From NCBI RefSeq assembly GCF_041146395.1, contig NC_090999.1, positions 70,189,001 through 70,253,000 on the forward strand: a stretch of DNA of 64,000 bases, written 5' to 3'. This document shows, one piece after another, positions 37,851-49,199 of the stretch. A program made the position numbers and the translations under genes. Source of the stretch: Eulemur rufifrons (Eukaryota > Chordata > Mammalia > Primates > Lemuridae). Under the pieces are notes generated by a model that was not told where the DNA came from, did not search any database, and saw nothing but the letters and a program-made list of their open reading frames with translations. How positions within the stretch are numbered: position 1 is the first letter of the stretch; each line of letters begins with the position of its first letter.

Positions 37851-38157
37851 TCATCACCTAAATACACATCTGGGAACAACACCAATTGGATGTCAGACTG
37901 AGGTGGGGGGTGGGGGAGGGGATGGGGGTATGCCTACACAATGAGTGCATTGTGCACCGTTTGGGGAGTGGTAACACTTGAAGGTGCTGACTCGGGAAGG
38001 GGGGGTGGGGAAGGGAGGGATATATACCTACATGATGGGTGCAAGGCGCACGACCTGGGGAACAGACACGTCTGGAGCTCTGGCTTGGGGGGAAGGGCGG
38101 AACAGGAGCAACGTATGTAACCTGAAATTCTGTATCCCCCATAACAAGATGAAATAA
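37851..38157 (+). other. L1 3' UTR with duplicated module and G-runs
   Basis: The 3' UTR holds two diverged copies of one module. Copy 1 (about 37915-37997) reads GGGGTATGCCTACACAATGAGTGC...GCACCGTTTGGGGAGTGG...TGCTGACTCGGG. Copy 2 (about 38005-38100) reads ATATATACCTACATGATGGGTGC...GCACGACCTGGGGAACAG...GAGCTCTGGCTTGGGG. Each is preceded by runs of four or more G. Other L1 3' UTRs here (3.9, 5.5, 14.1 kb) have one module. Confidence 0.85.
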
Positions 38158-38200
38158 AAAATAAATAAATAAATAAATAAAAATAAAAAAAAATAAAAAA
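38158..38200. repeat. A-rich (AAAT)n tail of the younger L1
   Basis: Repeated AAAT units (38158-38180) followed by A-runs. This is the L1 poly(A) tail that has become a microsatellite, directly before the TSD. Confidence 0.9.
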
Positions 38201-39190
38201 TGATGGTGATCTAGCACCTCTCATATTTTCCTGAATGTAAACGTTTAAAGCTATAAATTTCCCCCAAACACTACTTTGCCTGCATGCCATATATTTTTAT
38301 ATGTTGTATTTTTAGTTTTCATTCAGTTGAAGAAATATTATATTTACCTTATTGACTTCTCCTTTGATACATGGGTTATTTAGAGCTGTATAAGTTGCCA
38401 AATACTTGGGAATTTCCCAAATTTCATTTTGTTACTGATTTATCATTTAATTCATTGTGGTCAGAGAACATACTGTGTGTGATTTCAATCATTTCAATTT
38501 TATTAAAATATGTTTTAGAGCCATGTATATGGTCTGTACTGGAAAATATATCTTTATGCTTGAAAAAAAAGTATATAGTTCTTTGTATGGAATATTTCAT
38601 AAATATCAGCTAAATTGTTTTACAGTTTTATTCATGTCTGTTATACCCTTATTGATGTCCTGTCAGTTATTAAAAGTGATGTATTAAATATTTCAAATCT
38701 ATGTTATTTTCTGTATTTGATTCTTTCAATTTTTGAGTCCTATAATTTAAGACTTTGCTGTTGTTTGTGTATATTTATTATTTTATAACTTTCTGATGTA
38801 TTGACCCTAGTGCTGTTATAAATATATCTCTTTTTATCTAATAATATTCTTGCCCTAAAATCTTTTTTGTCCAATATTAAAATAATTGTTCCACCTCTCT
38901 CAAGGCTACTATTTTCATGGTATAAACTTTACTATAGTAATTTATTTTTATCTTCCCACTTTCAACAAATTCTCTTATTCTTAGCTGTTAACAATTGCAC
39001 TATGTTGCATCTATGTGTTTATGTTTATCCTATGTTAGAATTGCTGATATTCTTAATATTTACATTCATGTTTCTTATCAAATTTGGGGATTATTTTTAC
39101 TATTTATTAATTTTTTTCATGTGCCTCTCTTTTTTCTCCTTCTGAAGCCCTCATTCTATATGTATTGGTGCACTTGATATTGCCCCACAG

Positions 39191-39825
39191 GATATTTTCT
39201 CTGGCATAGGAGTTGGGTATGTAACCTTCTCATATGTAAAGTCACTGTTCAACTATTGTGTCCTCCTTCTTAGAATGTCTTAGAATCTTTTTGTTGTTGA
39301 AAATTGGACATTTAAGGTAATATACTGCTGCAATTCTAAATTCTAATATTTTTTTCATAGAAGAGAATTTTTTTTTTTGCTTCTTGCTATTATTTTTAAG
39401 TAACTTAAGAGATGTGTTGATTTTCTCTCCCTCTCAGTATGCATCGGTTGGTGTTATTGATGTATCTGTTCAATTTTTTAATTCTTATTCTTATTTTTAA
39501 CTTGGATCCCTAGGGAATGAGCATGTGTTTGCATAGCTTATCCACAAGTTGGATAGAAGTTATGTTTGAATACCTCAAATTGTTAATAGTAAGGTTTTCA
39601 TTCTGTGTCAAAGGATCTCACAGTGAGTTGGACAGTGCATACAAGAATTAAGCATTTTCCAAGCCCATCCTAGATTTTACTTTCAAACAAGCTCTTTCTG
39701 TCACATTTGTGTGTGCATGCAACTTCTTAGTTCATAACTTAGAAGTTATGAACTTCTTTAAGAACTAAGTTCTTAACTTCTTAGTAAGTCATGAATTTAT
39801 GCAAAAATAGTCCCATACATAATGG
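39191..39825. other. Unassigned stretch containing paired palindromes
   Basis: AT-rich sequence between two L1M pieces, with no gene or repeat named, apart from the palindrome cluster at 39720-39786. Confidence 0.45.
39720..39786. repeat. Cluster of short palindromes and AACTTCTTAG repeats
   Basis: A near-perfect palindrome at 39730-39753 has arms GTTCATAACTT and AAGTTATGAAC around AG. Five bases later (39758-39776) lies a second, with arms TTAAGAACT and AGTTCTTAA around one A. The word AACTTCTT recurs at 39721, 39751 and 39775. No known element is recognised. Confidence 0.85.
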
Positions 39826-40710
39826 ATCACCTGATTTTTGAAAAAGATACCAAAGTAATTCATTTAGAGGAGGGCATAAATTCTGATGGACACTTTACAA
39901 GAGACTTAGAAATGGCCAATAAGCATATGAAAGGATGGCTAACATTTTGGTCATCAAGAAAATGTAAATTATAATAACACTGCATACCACATGAATGGAT
40001 ACAGTAAAAAAAATTCCTAAAATCACTAAGCTGATAAGGAGATTGAATAACTTCAACTCTCATACATTTCTAATATTTATACTAAACATAAAACACTATT
40101 GAAAAGTGTTTAATAGTTTCTGTTAATTAAAAAATCAATAAGCACTTGCCATGTAATTCAAACATTCCACCCTTAGGTATTTATTCAAAAGAAATAAAAG
40201 TACAAAGGCTAATATACAAATGTTCATTGTAGCTTTATTCATAGTAGCAAAACAAAATATCCCGATTTCTACCAAACATAATGTTGTATACAATAGAATG
40301 CTATTTGGTAATTTAAAAATATATACCAGAAAAATAATTACTAATGCTTGCAGTATAGATTGATATAAAAATCAGTATTCTGAGTGAAAGGAGCTAGACT
40401 CAAATAAAAATTTATTTTACAATTCCATTTATATAGCTCTAGAGAATGCAAATGAATCTGTAGTGACAAAAACCCAATCAATGGTTGCATGGGCGAGTGA
40501 TAGCATCAAAGATCAGCTGCAAATGGCCATGGGGAAAGTTTTGTAGAGAATGGAATCGCCCTGTATCTTGATTGTAGCAGTGGTTTCATTTGATAAAACT
40601 CATAAAAATGTAGATTCTAATTGCTGTATTTTATTACATCATATGTGTATAATATCATATTCATGTGTATACAAATAAATATTATATCTCAGTAGAATTG
40701 ATAAAATATA
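39826..40710 (+). mobile_element. Old L1M 3' end, sense
   Basis: Sense-strand phrases of the ORF2 C terminus (ATGGCCAATAAGCATATGAAA, TTCATTGTAGCTTTATTCATAG, GAATGCTATTTGG) followed by an L1M-type 3' UTR (TGGTTGCATGGGCGAG, TGTATCTTGATTGTAGCAG). Highly diverged, with no open frame. Confidence 0.8.
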
Positions 40711-40795
40711 ATTTTTATGCATGTTATTACCCTTGATCATTATTATTCTGAATTATGTAGCCTCTTTCTCTTGGTAAACCTACTTATATAAATTA

Positions 40796-40870
40796 CAGTC
40801 ATCTCTCCATATACCAGCAGGATTGGTTCCAAGATCCCCACATATAACAAAATTCAAGTATACTCAAAAG
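40796..40870. mobile_element. Tigger/MER2-like terminal fragment
   Basis: ACAGTCATCTCTCCATATACCAGCAGGATTGGTTCCAAGATCCCC and AAAATTCAAGTATACTCAA match, from memory, the end of a TcMar-Tigger MER2-type element. Fragment only. Confidence 0.6.
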
Positions 40871-43800
40871 TATACTTAAAAAGATGTGAACTTTAAAAAG
40901 GGAATGCTTTTCTGAGGATATATTTGACTAGTGTACGTATGAAAAGGAGTCACCTGTGTGACTATCCCCAGGAAGAGCATTCACAAAATAGGTCATAAAT
41001 AGAAAGTGCAAAGTGCTGGGGACCAGAATGGGCTCCATATGTTTCATATACAGAAGGAAGCTAATTGAACCTAAAGATGGTAAATCAGACTGAGGTTTGG
41101 AGGGGGAGAAGTTGGGTGAAAAGAGTTGATTTACTAATTAATTTACCAAAAAGTATTTTTCCTAACTAAAATTCCAAATTCTAATTCTGCTAAAATATTT
41201 TTTAGCTTTAAAGATGACCATGTTGTAGTACAGAATACACATTCTGGATATACAAAAAATAAAAGCTAAATAAAATCTGAGAAGTTCTTGCAAAATGATT
41301 TCTTTAAACAACACAAAAACAATCTCTATAATTACAAAACCTACAACTACTTTAAATTGCATGTTCAGTATTTGCCTGGCTATTTGTTAAAAATGGGAGA
41401 TGTTCACTTCATTAGTTGAACATGAGATTTAAAAAATTAAATTGTAGTATCTTGTTAATCTGAAACATTGATGTACACATTGGCAATTCAGATCTTAGTT
41501 TATCTGGAGCTCCAGGAAAAGAGCAGTTTAGCAATTTAAAGTGTGAAAGACTGTCTTTACTTCAAGCAGAAATTGCTCTTTTGATTTAACTTAAATCTTT
41601 CAATAATTTTCCATAATTTGAGCAAATGTGTGTCCAATAAAAGATGCATGTGCAAATATGAAGTTTAATTTCATATTCACTGCTCGATTGACTTTAAACT
41701 GCTCAGAAATCTCTGGTTGGCTGATTTGAAAGCTTTAACCTTTGGAATTTATTAAATAAAAATTTCATCATATGGCCCCAAATAGAAGATTTAATTAATG
41801 TTTTTAAAATATTCATTGCCTTAGCCACATTTATAATACTACTTAAAAAATCCAGCTTCTTTAACATGTCAGCTTCTAAGTATATAGAGTTCTAATATCA
41901 AGCAGGACTTCATGTGATGCTTGATTAGTGATCTTTAGCCAGCAGCTGTCTCCTTTTTTCTAGTCCCTTGAAATTTCTTACAGGATACAAAATACAAGTT
42001 CATTCTATAGGTCATAATCTAAAATAAATAGATTCTTTATTGCTAAAGCCATGTTTCATTGAAGAAAAAACTAATCTTGAATAAATAAATGAATACATAA
42101 ACAGATATATACATGCATAAATAGATAACTAACAAAAAGAAACAAAGCAAGAAAAGAATTGGGGCCATCTATGAGGTAAGTAGTAAGGGTTAAGCATGTG
42201 GCTGGGTGCTGAATATGCATTGTCTTTAAAACTAAGACCTGTTATGGATATATATCATGATCATATCACATATGAAATGCAGGATTCCAAAAAATTTAGT
42301 TAAGCTAAATGTTTAATAAAGGCAGAGAAAAAACAATTCAAAATCAAGTGCTTATGACTGCAGGGCTCTGCTATTTCCTTTGTGCCTTGCTTCCACTAGG
42401 TGCTTTAATGTTAAAAGCTATGAATGAATTGATCTTTTATTGCCAGTATTCGTCTGCCTTTGTTTCATGTGTTGATAGATATGAAAATTTGTAATAGTAT
42501 TGTTCATGAGGATAGTAACTTGGCCCTTGCCCTAGGCAGGATGGAGGTCATGTGTACCTACTGGGCCTCAAATGGCTCTTTTCAGGGCCCTTCATTTCAC
42601 AAGTCACCAAATGACTGTCTCCATTTTATTCATCACCAAATGTATCTAGCAGCAGTAAAAACAAGTATTAATATTAATCAAAATGCATATTTTAACTCTT
42701 ATTTTTCTACCTTTGCTCCTTCTTTCATTATCTGAGGATGGTTCTGCCTTATTTTAGTTAGTGTTTTCACTTTAATCTTCTAAAAAGGGTCCTATCACCA
42801 GGAATTTTAGCTGTAGGATTTAGAGAAACTAGAATAATAGAAATGACAAAAAGTATTTGATTAATTCTAGACAGAAAGGTTGCGAGAGCACAAGAAGTGC
42901 TATGAGTTGTGGAAACACAGGAAGGTGAGAGAGGACGGAGTCCAGTGGAGTAAGGTGAAAGCGCTGAAATGGCCGTGAGGACCAGTGTTGAAGGGAGTCT
43001 TGTCTGCAGTTTGGATAGTGAAAATCTGTGGGATCTGATAAGTCGATGGTGAATTTATGAGTTGATAAAAGGAAATTTTAGGAGGTTTACAGATGATTTG
43101 GTGTCCTAGATAATGCAACACTTTCATGACAGTCTCAGGCCGCATACCATTTGCAATATGACAATGCATATCCAGCTGTGTATATATGGACTCAAAACCT
43201 GTTGCTGGAAGAGCCTGGTACAACGAGCGATGGAATATCTCTTAAATGGATCTGTGCCCCCAGTGAGAAAGGAAAGTGTGTAACTGATTATCATTACTGT
43301 GGATGGCCTTGGGTATAAAAGATTGAGGCTGTTTCTTCTAAATTAGGGTTAGAGATGGTTAGACTTTTGAAGCTATTCCGAAAGAATGATCTTATCATCA
43401 GATTCTATTTCTGATAATGATTTACTCTCATTTTGAATACAATATGAGGTACTTTGTTAAAATACTCTTCTGTCTATGAAAGCTGCATATCTCATCCACT
43501 GTCTTGTATAAAGAATTTATTAAATAATCTATAGCCTAACAAGAAGAGAGTCTCTTACCAAGTTTTGAAAAACTATTCCTAATACAACACCCCTTAATTC
43601 TTTAAATATAATAAATGAATTGATCAATTTAAAAATCAGTATATAACTTTGGGTTATGTTCTTTTAAAAAAAAAAAAAAAAAGCCACAAAGCTGAATCCT
43701 ATAGTTTAGGTTCATAAAGTTTACAGAAAGATAAAGAGATAGGGGAAATGAGGAAGTAGATTAATGAAAAGTGAGAGTAGTATTAAGTGAAAGCAGAAAT

Positions 43801-45330
43801 GGTGTTATGTGGGAGAATATTAAGAGACCTAAACCAGCACACTCTTATCTCTCATAACACAAAAGGACAATATAACTTTAATTGATTAGAAAAATACTAC
43901 AGTAAATTATCCATTTATGAGATCATTTCCTTATTTTTTTCAAACGGACATATAGTGAGCAGGTAAAAGCACATTAGGACATCACGTATGAACTCAAAAT
44001 CATTACTTCTGGGATCTTATTTCAGAGCTATCACCTTGTAAAATACAGCTTGCAGGGCAGCATCTCTGTCTCAGGAATTGCCCAAGCAGTCAGGTGCACA
44101 AACGAATCCAGAGACAGTTTGGCCCACTCATTTGCTGTCATAGAAATCATTGCCAAACCCACATTTTCTTGAATTCAGTGGAGACATGAAGAAATAGACT
44201 GTGAATAACTCCATAAAATGGATACAGTGATATAAGCAAAATTTTAAAACTTGCTTGAGAAATACCTAGTAAAAATGTCACAAAACACTCAGAAACATAA
44301 AGCTTTATGTAATAGTAATTGATATTGTTTCTACCAACACACAAAATGCAGTAAACAGAACGGCATCTTTAGTGCTTTGGAATAGCATGAATACTCAGTT
44401 ATATGTAAAGTATTTTAACAAAGTGATTTAGGCCTTTTCCAAAATCTTCAAAATAATTTTCAAATACTTTGTTAAAATATATATAAGTTCAAATATAAAA
44501 CTATAGATATAATGTTATAATTATAACTCAATATAAAACTAAAATGCATTTATAATAAATGCAAAAGAAAAAAAAAAAAAGGAATAGATAGAATCCTCAA
44601 TGTCTGTTTCTGGATTTCTTGCTTTCCTATCTCCCTGTCTGGAGCCACAGGATACTCAAGGAACCCTACTGTTGAATTTTGCAAAGTGAGTCTCAGCCTT
44701 GAAATTCTCAAATATCAAGGGGAAAACAAGTGAGAATTCCAACTGCAAAGGCTATGTAATCAGCAATATAAGACTCATCTTGCTTTTCTTAGATACAGGT
44801 AGAAAATGCAGTGGATTTCAAGGTGACCTGAGCCAAAATTGCTGGTTTATTCCATCAAAGAAGAATTGTAGGTGCCAACATGCTATTTATACTCTTGAAA
44901 GGCTTTACCTGCTGACATATTCTGCTAGAATAAAATAACAGCCTCCATTATGTTGGGAAGTAGATGCCTATCCCCTGCTCCTCCTGGCGGGTCTTAGCCC
45001 AGAGACGTGCCCTTGTCAAGACAGTAAATCTGCCAACTCATTAGCTACTGGCTCACGAAAGAAAAAGAAAACAAAATGAAATACAGAAACAAGACAAAAT
45101 AGCAATGACAAAAAGATAACTTTTTTCTGCCGCTTCTGATTTATAAGGTGGAAGTAAAAAAAAGAGTGAGAGAGATAATATTCAAAAAGCAGAAGAGGAA
45201 GGAAAATGGCATAATACCACCAAAGGGTCAAGAATAAAGCTTTCAGATAAGCTTCAACTTTCAAAATTTGAACCCAGAAAACAATGCCATCATATGAAAT
45301 AATGACCAAGATAAAATTGTATAACCAGTG
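40871..45330. other. 4.5 kb without assignable gene or named repeat
   Basis: Sub-stretches differ in texture. 41400-42060 is repeat-free-looking, moderate complexity AT-rich DNA. 42870-43330 is more GC-rich, with an unrecognised 107-codon minus frame (43223-42900) that has no motif I know. A-runs of 17-18 bases lie at about 43664-43681 and 44568-44580. No exon or RNA gene is supported. Confidence 0.45.
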
Positions 45331-45331
45331 T

Positions 45332-45494
45332 TATGGGTTGAATTTTGTCCGCCCAAAATCCATAATCCCCAACGTGATTGTGTTAATGATAGGTCTATAG
45401 AGAGGTAACTACTATTAAAGGAAATTATAAGGTTGAGTCACTAATAAGATTAGTATCCTTAAAAGAAAAGATACTAGAGTGGGTGTATGCCTTT

Positions 45495-45526
<32 letters not shown>

Positions 45527-45742
45527 ATTTCTTTCTCTCCTCCCATGCACAAAGAAGTCATGTGAGTGCACAGTGCTGTGGCAGCCACTTACAAGCTGAG
45601 ACGTCAGAATGACACCTACCTTGCTGTCATCTTGATCTTCAACTTCGCAGCCTGCAGAACTGTGAGAAATAAATTTCTGTTATTTAAACCACCTCGTCAG
45701 TGGTATTTTGTTACTGTGGCCTAAAAAGACTAACCCAGACAG
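45332..45742 (+). mobile_element. MLT1-type LTR (ERVL-MaLR), sense
   Basis: Starts GTTATGGGTTGAATTTTGTCC and ends with GCAGAACTGTGAGAAATAAA, TTTCTGTTATTTAAACCACC and GGTATTTTGTTACTGTGGCC, the characteristic MLT1 poly(A)-signal end. It carries a (CT)n expansion inside. Solo LTR; no coding sequence is attached. Confidence 0.9.
45496..45530. repeat. (CT)n microsatellite inside the MLT1 LTR
   Basis: TTCTCTCTCTCTCTCTTTCT followed by more CT units, located where MLT1 LTRs often have a CT-rich stretch. Confidence 0.88.
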
Positions 45743-46109
45743 CAAAATTGATCTCTCCAAATAAGACAGGATAAAGGCATTTTTGGAAAATAAATTTAAA
45801 GAATGTTCCACTAACAGCCATATTATAAAGGCATTATTTAGGAAAAGAATAAATGAGATCAGTTCAAAGATAAAGAAGGTAAAGAGTGATTTCTAAGAAT
45901 TAACATGAGAAATCTAAATTAATATTATCTATGTTAAATTATAACACTATTGTTTGTATTAAATATATGTAGGATTTAAACTGGGTATGCTTGGATAGTC
46001 CTATCCCTCTATTTTGGAGACTCTAATGATCTAAAAAGATGTTTCTAATGTGGAAATTCCATGTTTATATTCCTCACACTTATTCAATGCTTTTATGAAT
46101 CCATAAAAA

Positions 46110-46560
46110 TGCATATTTTAAAAAATAAACTTTTATGCTAGGACAGAAAGTTCCCATATATCCCACAATCAGTTTCTCCTATTGTTAACATCACTATGCC
46201 ACATTTGTCACAAGTAATAAATCAATATGTATGTGTTATAATTAAGCAACATATATGCTTTACACAGATTTCCTTATGTTTTAACCTTTTTTTCTGTTCC
46301 AGGTCCCAATCAGGACACTACATTACATTTAGTACTAATGTCTCCTGAGGCTCCTCTTGGCTGTGAAAGTTTCTCAGTCTCTCCTTGTTTTGTATGACTT
46401 TACAGTTTTGAGCACTATTGGTCAGCTATTTTGTAGAATGTTCTTTGATTTGGTTTGTGTGATATTTTTCTCATAGTTACAGAGGGGTTGTAGGTTTGAG
46501 GAGGAAAACCACAGATGGATTTCTGTTAAGATTTCTGCATTTGCTGAAGATATTTTCTCC
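46110..46560 (-). mobile_element. L1M-type 3' UTR relic, probably antisense
   Basis: AGAAAGTTCCCATATATCCC, TTCTGTTCCAGGTCCCAATC, CTCCTGAGGCTCCTCTTGGCTG and TTTTCTCATAGTTACAGAGG match my memory of an old L1 3' region. Diverged, non-coding. Confidence 0.65.
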
Positions 46561-48865
46561 ATGAGTGTTTTGCTCATTGTAATCTTTCAAATGTGAAATA
46601 ACAACATATTTAAACAATGATAAATGTTCAATTAAAACATTTGACTTACTCCAGTAAGTGTTATATCAGCCTAATTCCTTGTGAGAAATCAAGTGAACAT
46701 AATTGGGTGAAGAATTGTCACCACTGAAGAGCAAGTAGAGCATGTCTATTTCTAGTTGAACATTATCTTTCCTTGGGGACAAAGAACTTTTATGTGAACA
46801 AATCTGGTAGGTTTTTTTTAAAAACTACTGTGTTAATACACTGAAAAAGTGAATTCCATTATTTAACATATTAATTATTTCCTAGAACAATTAAGCACAA
46901 AGCCATTTTCCCTCTACTGTGTCTATCGTCATTCACGAAATACAATACGTACACACGACAGCGTTCTAATGTAGGTCCAGACATAAAGTGTTTTATTTAA
47001 AAATTAAACCAAAGTTTTTTTTAAAAAGCATTTGATTCCCTTGGGGTGTTAACAATGGAGTTACTAATTTTACCTGATTAGTTAAATTTTACAACTATCA
47101 AATGAACAGGTGGTATTTGCTAAGTTCTTACTATATACCTCACACTTGTTAGTTCTGTATATAGTAGAAAATAAGATGATGGTTTCAGTATCAATAAAGA
47201 GAATATTTGGAGAAATGGATTTGATATAGATAGTAAGTACAAAATGAGTTTAGTGAATAAATAATTAGGAAAAGGCTTCAGAAAGTTTTGATGGAGAAAT
47301 CAGAACGTATGCTGGATCTGACTTATATGCCTTGGATCACAGAGCAGAAAGAAAATGATATTATTCAGGGCAAGCATCACTCTATGTAGAGGTTGGAATG
47401 AGATAAATCATCCTGGAGACCTAGAAGGACCCGAATGGTCTGTGTCAGAGAGCAGAGATTAGCTCCAAGACTTATTTTGCTTCCTGGGCTAAAAACGACT
47501 CACAGAGGACACATGTGAGGACTCATAAATCATTTTTGACACATAATAGGTCAGTGTAATATAAAACATAATAGAAAACAATGACCTGGATTGTCAATAG
47601 CATTTACTTGTGGTGTTTTAGGTTTATATGTTCAAGTGAAACATGATAGCCCAATGAGTAAAGTTTGGTAATCCTGGAAACACAAAATTTTATCTCATCT
47701 TTACACATAACAAGGTAGCCCTAAAATTCTTCTTTTTCATGTGGTTATCAAAAATGGAGTATCAAGACAAGTAGTTAATTATAATTATGCATTTCAGTGT
47801 GGTAAATATTCAAAAAAGGAATAGATTTTCATAAAATCCTATGTGAAAATTATTGGTAAATAATTTGCATAACATTTAATGTTTTCCAATTCTCATAAAA
47901 AAATTCCATTGGTTTGGTGGATTACATGAAATAAGAGAGGATATGGATTTTATCTCTTCCAGAGTGCTACAGATGATTGTTAACCATAAGTGTTTGGTCA
48001 CACTCTACACTATCACAGAATTGCACTAATAGCTATGGAAATACAATTTAGGAAATTGAATAATAACACAAATATCCAAGTCAAATTCCCACATTGATTC
48101 CTTTCGTGGTTTTTGGTACAGTCTGCACTTAAAGAATAAAACAGAAAGCCATTCTGAGAGAAGGAAGAGAAGATCAACCTGCCAATAGAAAAATATGCTT
48201 TGATGCTTCCTGAAAGAAGATTAAAACTCTAGCTTTTTCATGGGTGACAAGGAGTGAAGATTGCTGAATCACTCATTGCTAGTGTTGTTTGGGGCTGATA
48301 ACAAGGCAGGATAAAGCCACCATGGAGCCAAGCATGACTAAACGGCATAGTGAGTTGGCAACAGAGCTGTGCCACTTGGAGATTGTTTCTTTTTGTTAGT
48401 TTTCTTTAAATCTGAGCTGTCAGCGAAGCAAACCTTGGTTGAAATAATCCATTGATCATGCAGGGAATCAGGATGGAAGAGTGGGCTTGTGTTGCTTATT
48501 CTTAGCCAAAATTTGCTTATTTTCATAAGAAAAGGCATAAAAATATTTCACATAGTTACATAAGTAAATCTCAGTTGCTGTATTTTTTTGGATACTAATA
48601 TCTTTCCAGATTTTGTCGTGGCATCTTGACTCATGGTATCAGATCTCTGATGGGTTTGATCATGAAAGCCTCAACTTTTCTCTCACCTTCACTAAACTTT
48701 CCACAGGCTTCTTGGAGTGTTTACTTTAGAAAATTCACGTATTCTTTCTCTGCCCCTTTGAGATATTAATCTTTCTAAAAGCCTCTAGTCACTGTCCTCA
48801 CCCTTTTACTCTGTTTCTATGACTGTGAACTTTTCATATTGTACATATAAATTAGACCATGCCAG
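46561..48865. other. 2.3 kb without assignable feature
   Basis: AT-rich intergenic DNA. A weak L2-like trace may lie at about 47110-47170 (TTGCTAAGTTCTTACTATAT). No gene, RNA or clear repeat is visible. Confidence 0.45.
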
Positions 48866-48867
48866 GG

Positions 48868-49178
48868 AGTGTGGGTGGGGAAATCGGATAAATGAGGAAA
48901 TGTTGGTCAAAGGGTACAGATTTGGTTATAGGTGAATAAGTTCTGAGGGTCTAATGCATGGTACTATAATTAATAATAATGTATTGTATATTTGAAATTT
49001 GCTAAGAGAGTAGATATGTATTCTTACCGCACACAGACAAAAAGATAACCATGTGAGGTGAAAAATTAGCTTGATTGTAGTAATCATTTCACAGTGTATA
49101 TTATATCAAAGCATTATGTTGTATACAATTTTTATTTGTCAATTATACCTCAATAAAGCTAAAAACAAATAAATTGGA
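48868..49178 (+). mobile_element. Old L1M 3' UTR with tail, sense
   Basis: GTTGGTCAAAGGGTACAGA, AATTTGCTAAGAGAGTAG, TAACCATGTGAGGTG, TTAGCTTGATTGTAGTAATC and the end TTATACCTCAATAAAGCT are the hallmark 3' UTR of old L1M families. Confidence 0.88.
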
Positions 49179-49199
49179 ACAAAACAAACATAAGACAAT

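Larger units (their letters stand above)
34513..38205 (+). mobile_element. Younger L1, 5'-truncated (3.67 kb), with 13-bp TSD
   Basis: The insertion 34526-38192 holds the last part of the endonuclease domain, the full reverse transcriptase and C-terminal region of ORF2, a G-rich 3' UTR, AATAAA and an (AAAT)n-rich tail. Perfect direct repeats ATAAAAAATGATG flank it (34513-34525, 38193-38205). It is the least damaged L1 in the window, with only two ORF2 lesions, and so probably the youngest. It lacks the 5' UTR, ORF1 and most of the endonuclease and cannot mobilise itself. Confidence 0.96.
34394..38232 (+). mobile_element. Older L1 ORF2 3' fragment, sense, hosting the younger L1
   Basis: Left part 34394-34525 is the end of ORF2 (GCAGCACAATTCAC...GTGGAAACAACCC...GTATACAGTGGAATACTACTC). 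The right part, 38206-38232 (GTGATCTAGCACCTCTCATATTTTCC), continues the same text after the younger insertion. The 14.1 kb L1 has the same stretch uninterrupted (14288-14450). The fragment lacks a 3' UTR and A-tail, so its right end is a truncation or deletion. The surrounding sequence is the old L1M. Confidence 0.85.
31570..39190 (-). mobile_element. Old L1M, antisense, split by later insertions
   Basis: Two collinear blocks of a highly diverged antisense L1: 31570-34393 (ORF2 C terminus back to the linker) and 38235-39190 (rest of the linker, endonuclease region and probably beyond). They are separated by the nested L1s at 34.4-38.2 kb, and the first block is also cut by an Alu at 32.5 kb. 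Legible text includes GTTTTTCAAACTC, TTTATCCATTCTAATGG and, after the gap, GCTATAAATTTCCCCCAAACACTACTTTGCC. No frames survive. Confidence 0.82.

Noticed and set aside
39720..39786. Reading the palindromes as a CRISPR array or phage-type attachment site
   Set aside because: No regularly spaced repeats or spacers exist, and the host DNA is clearly mammalian.
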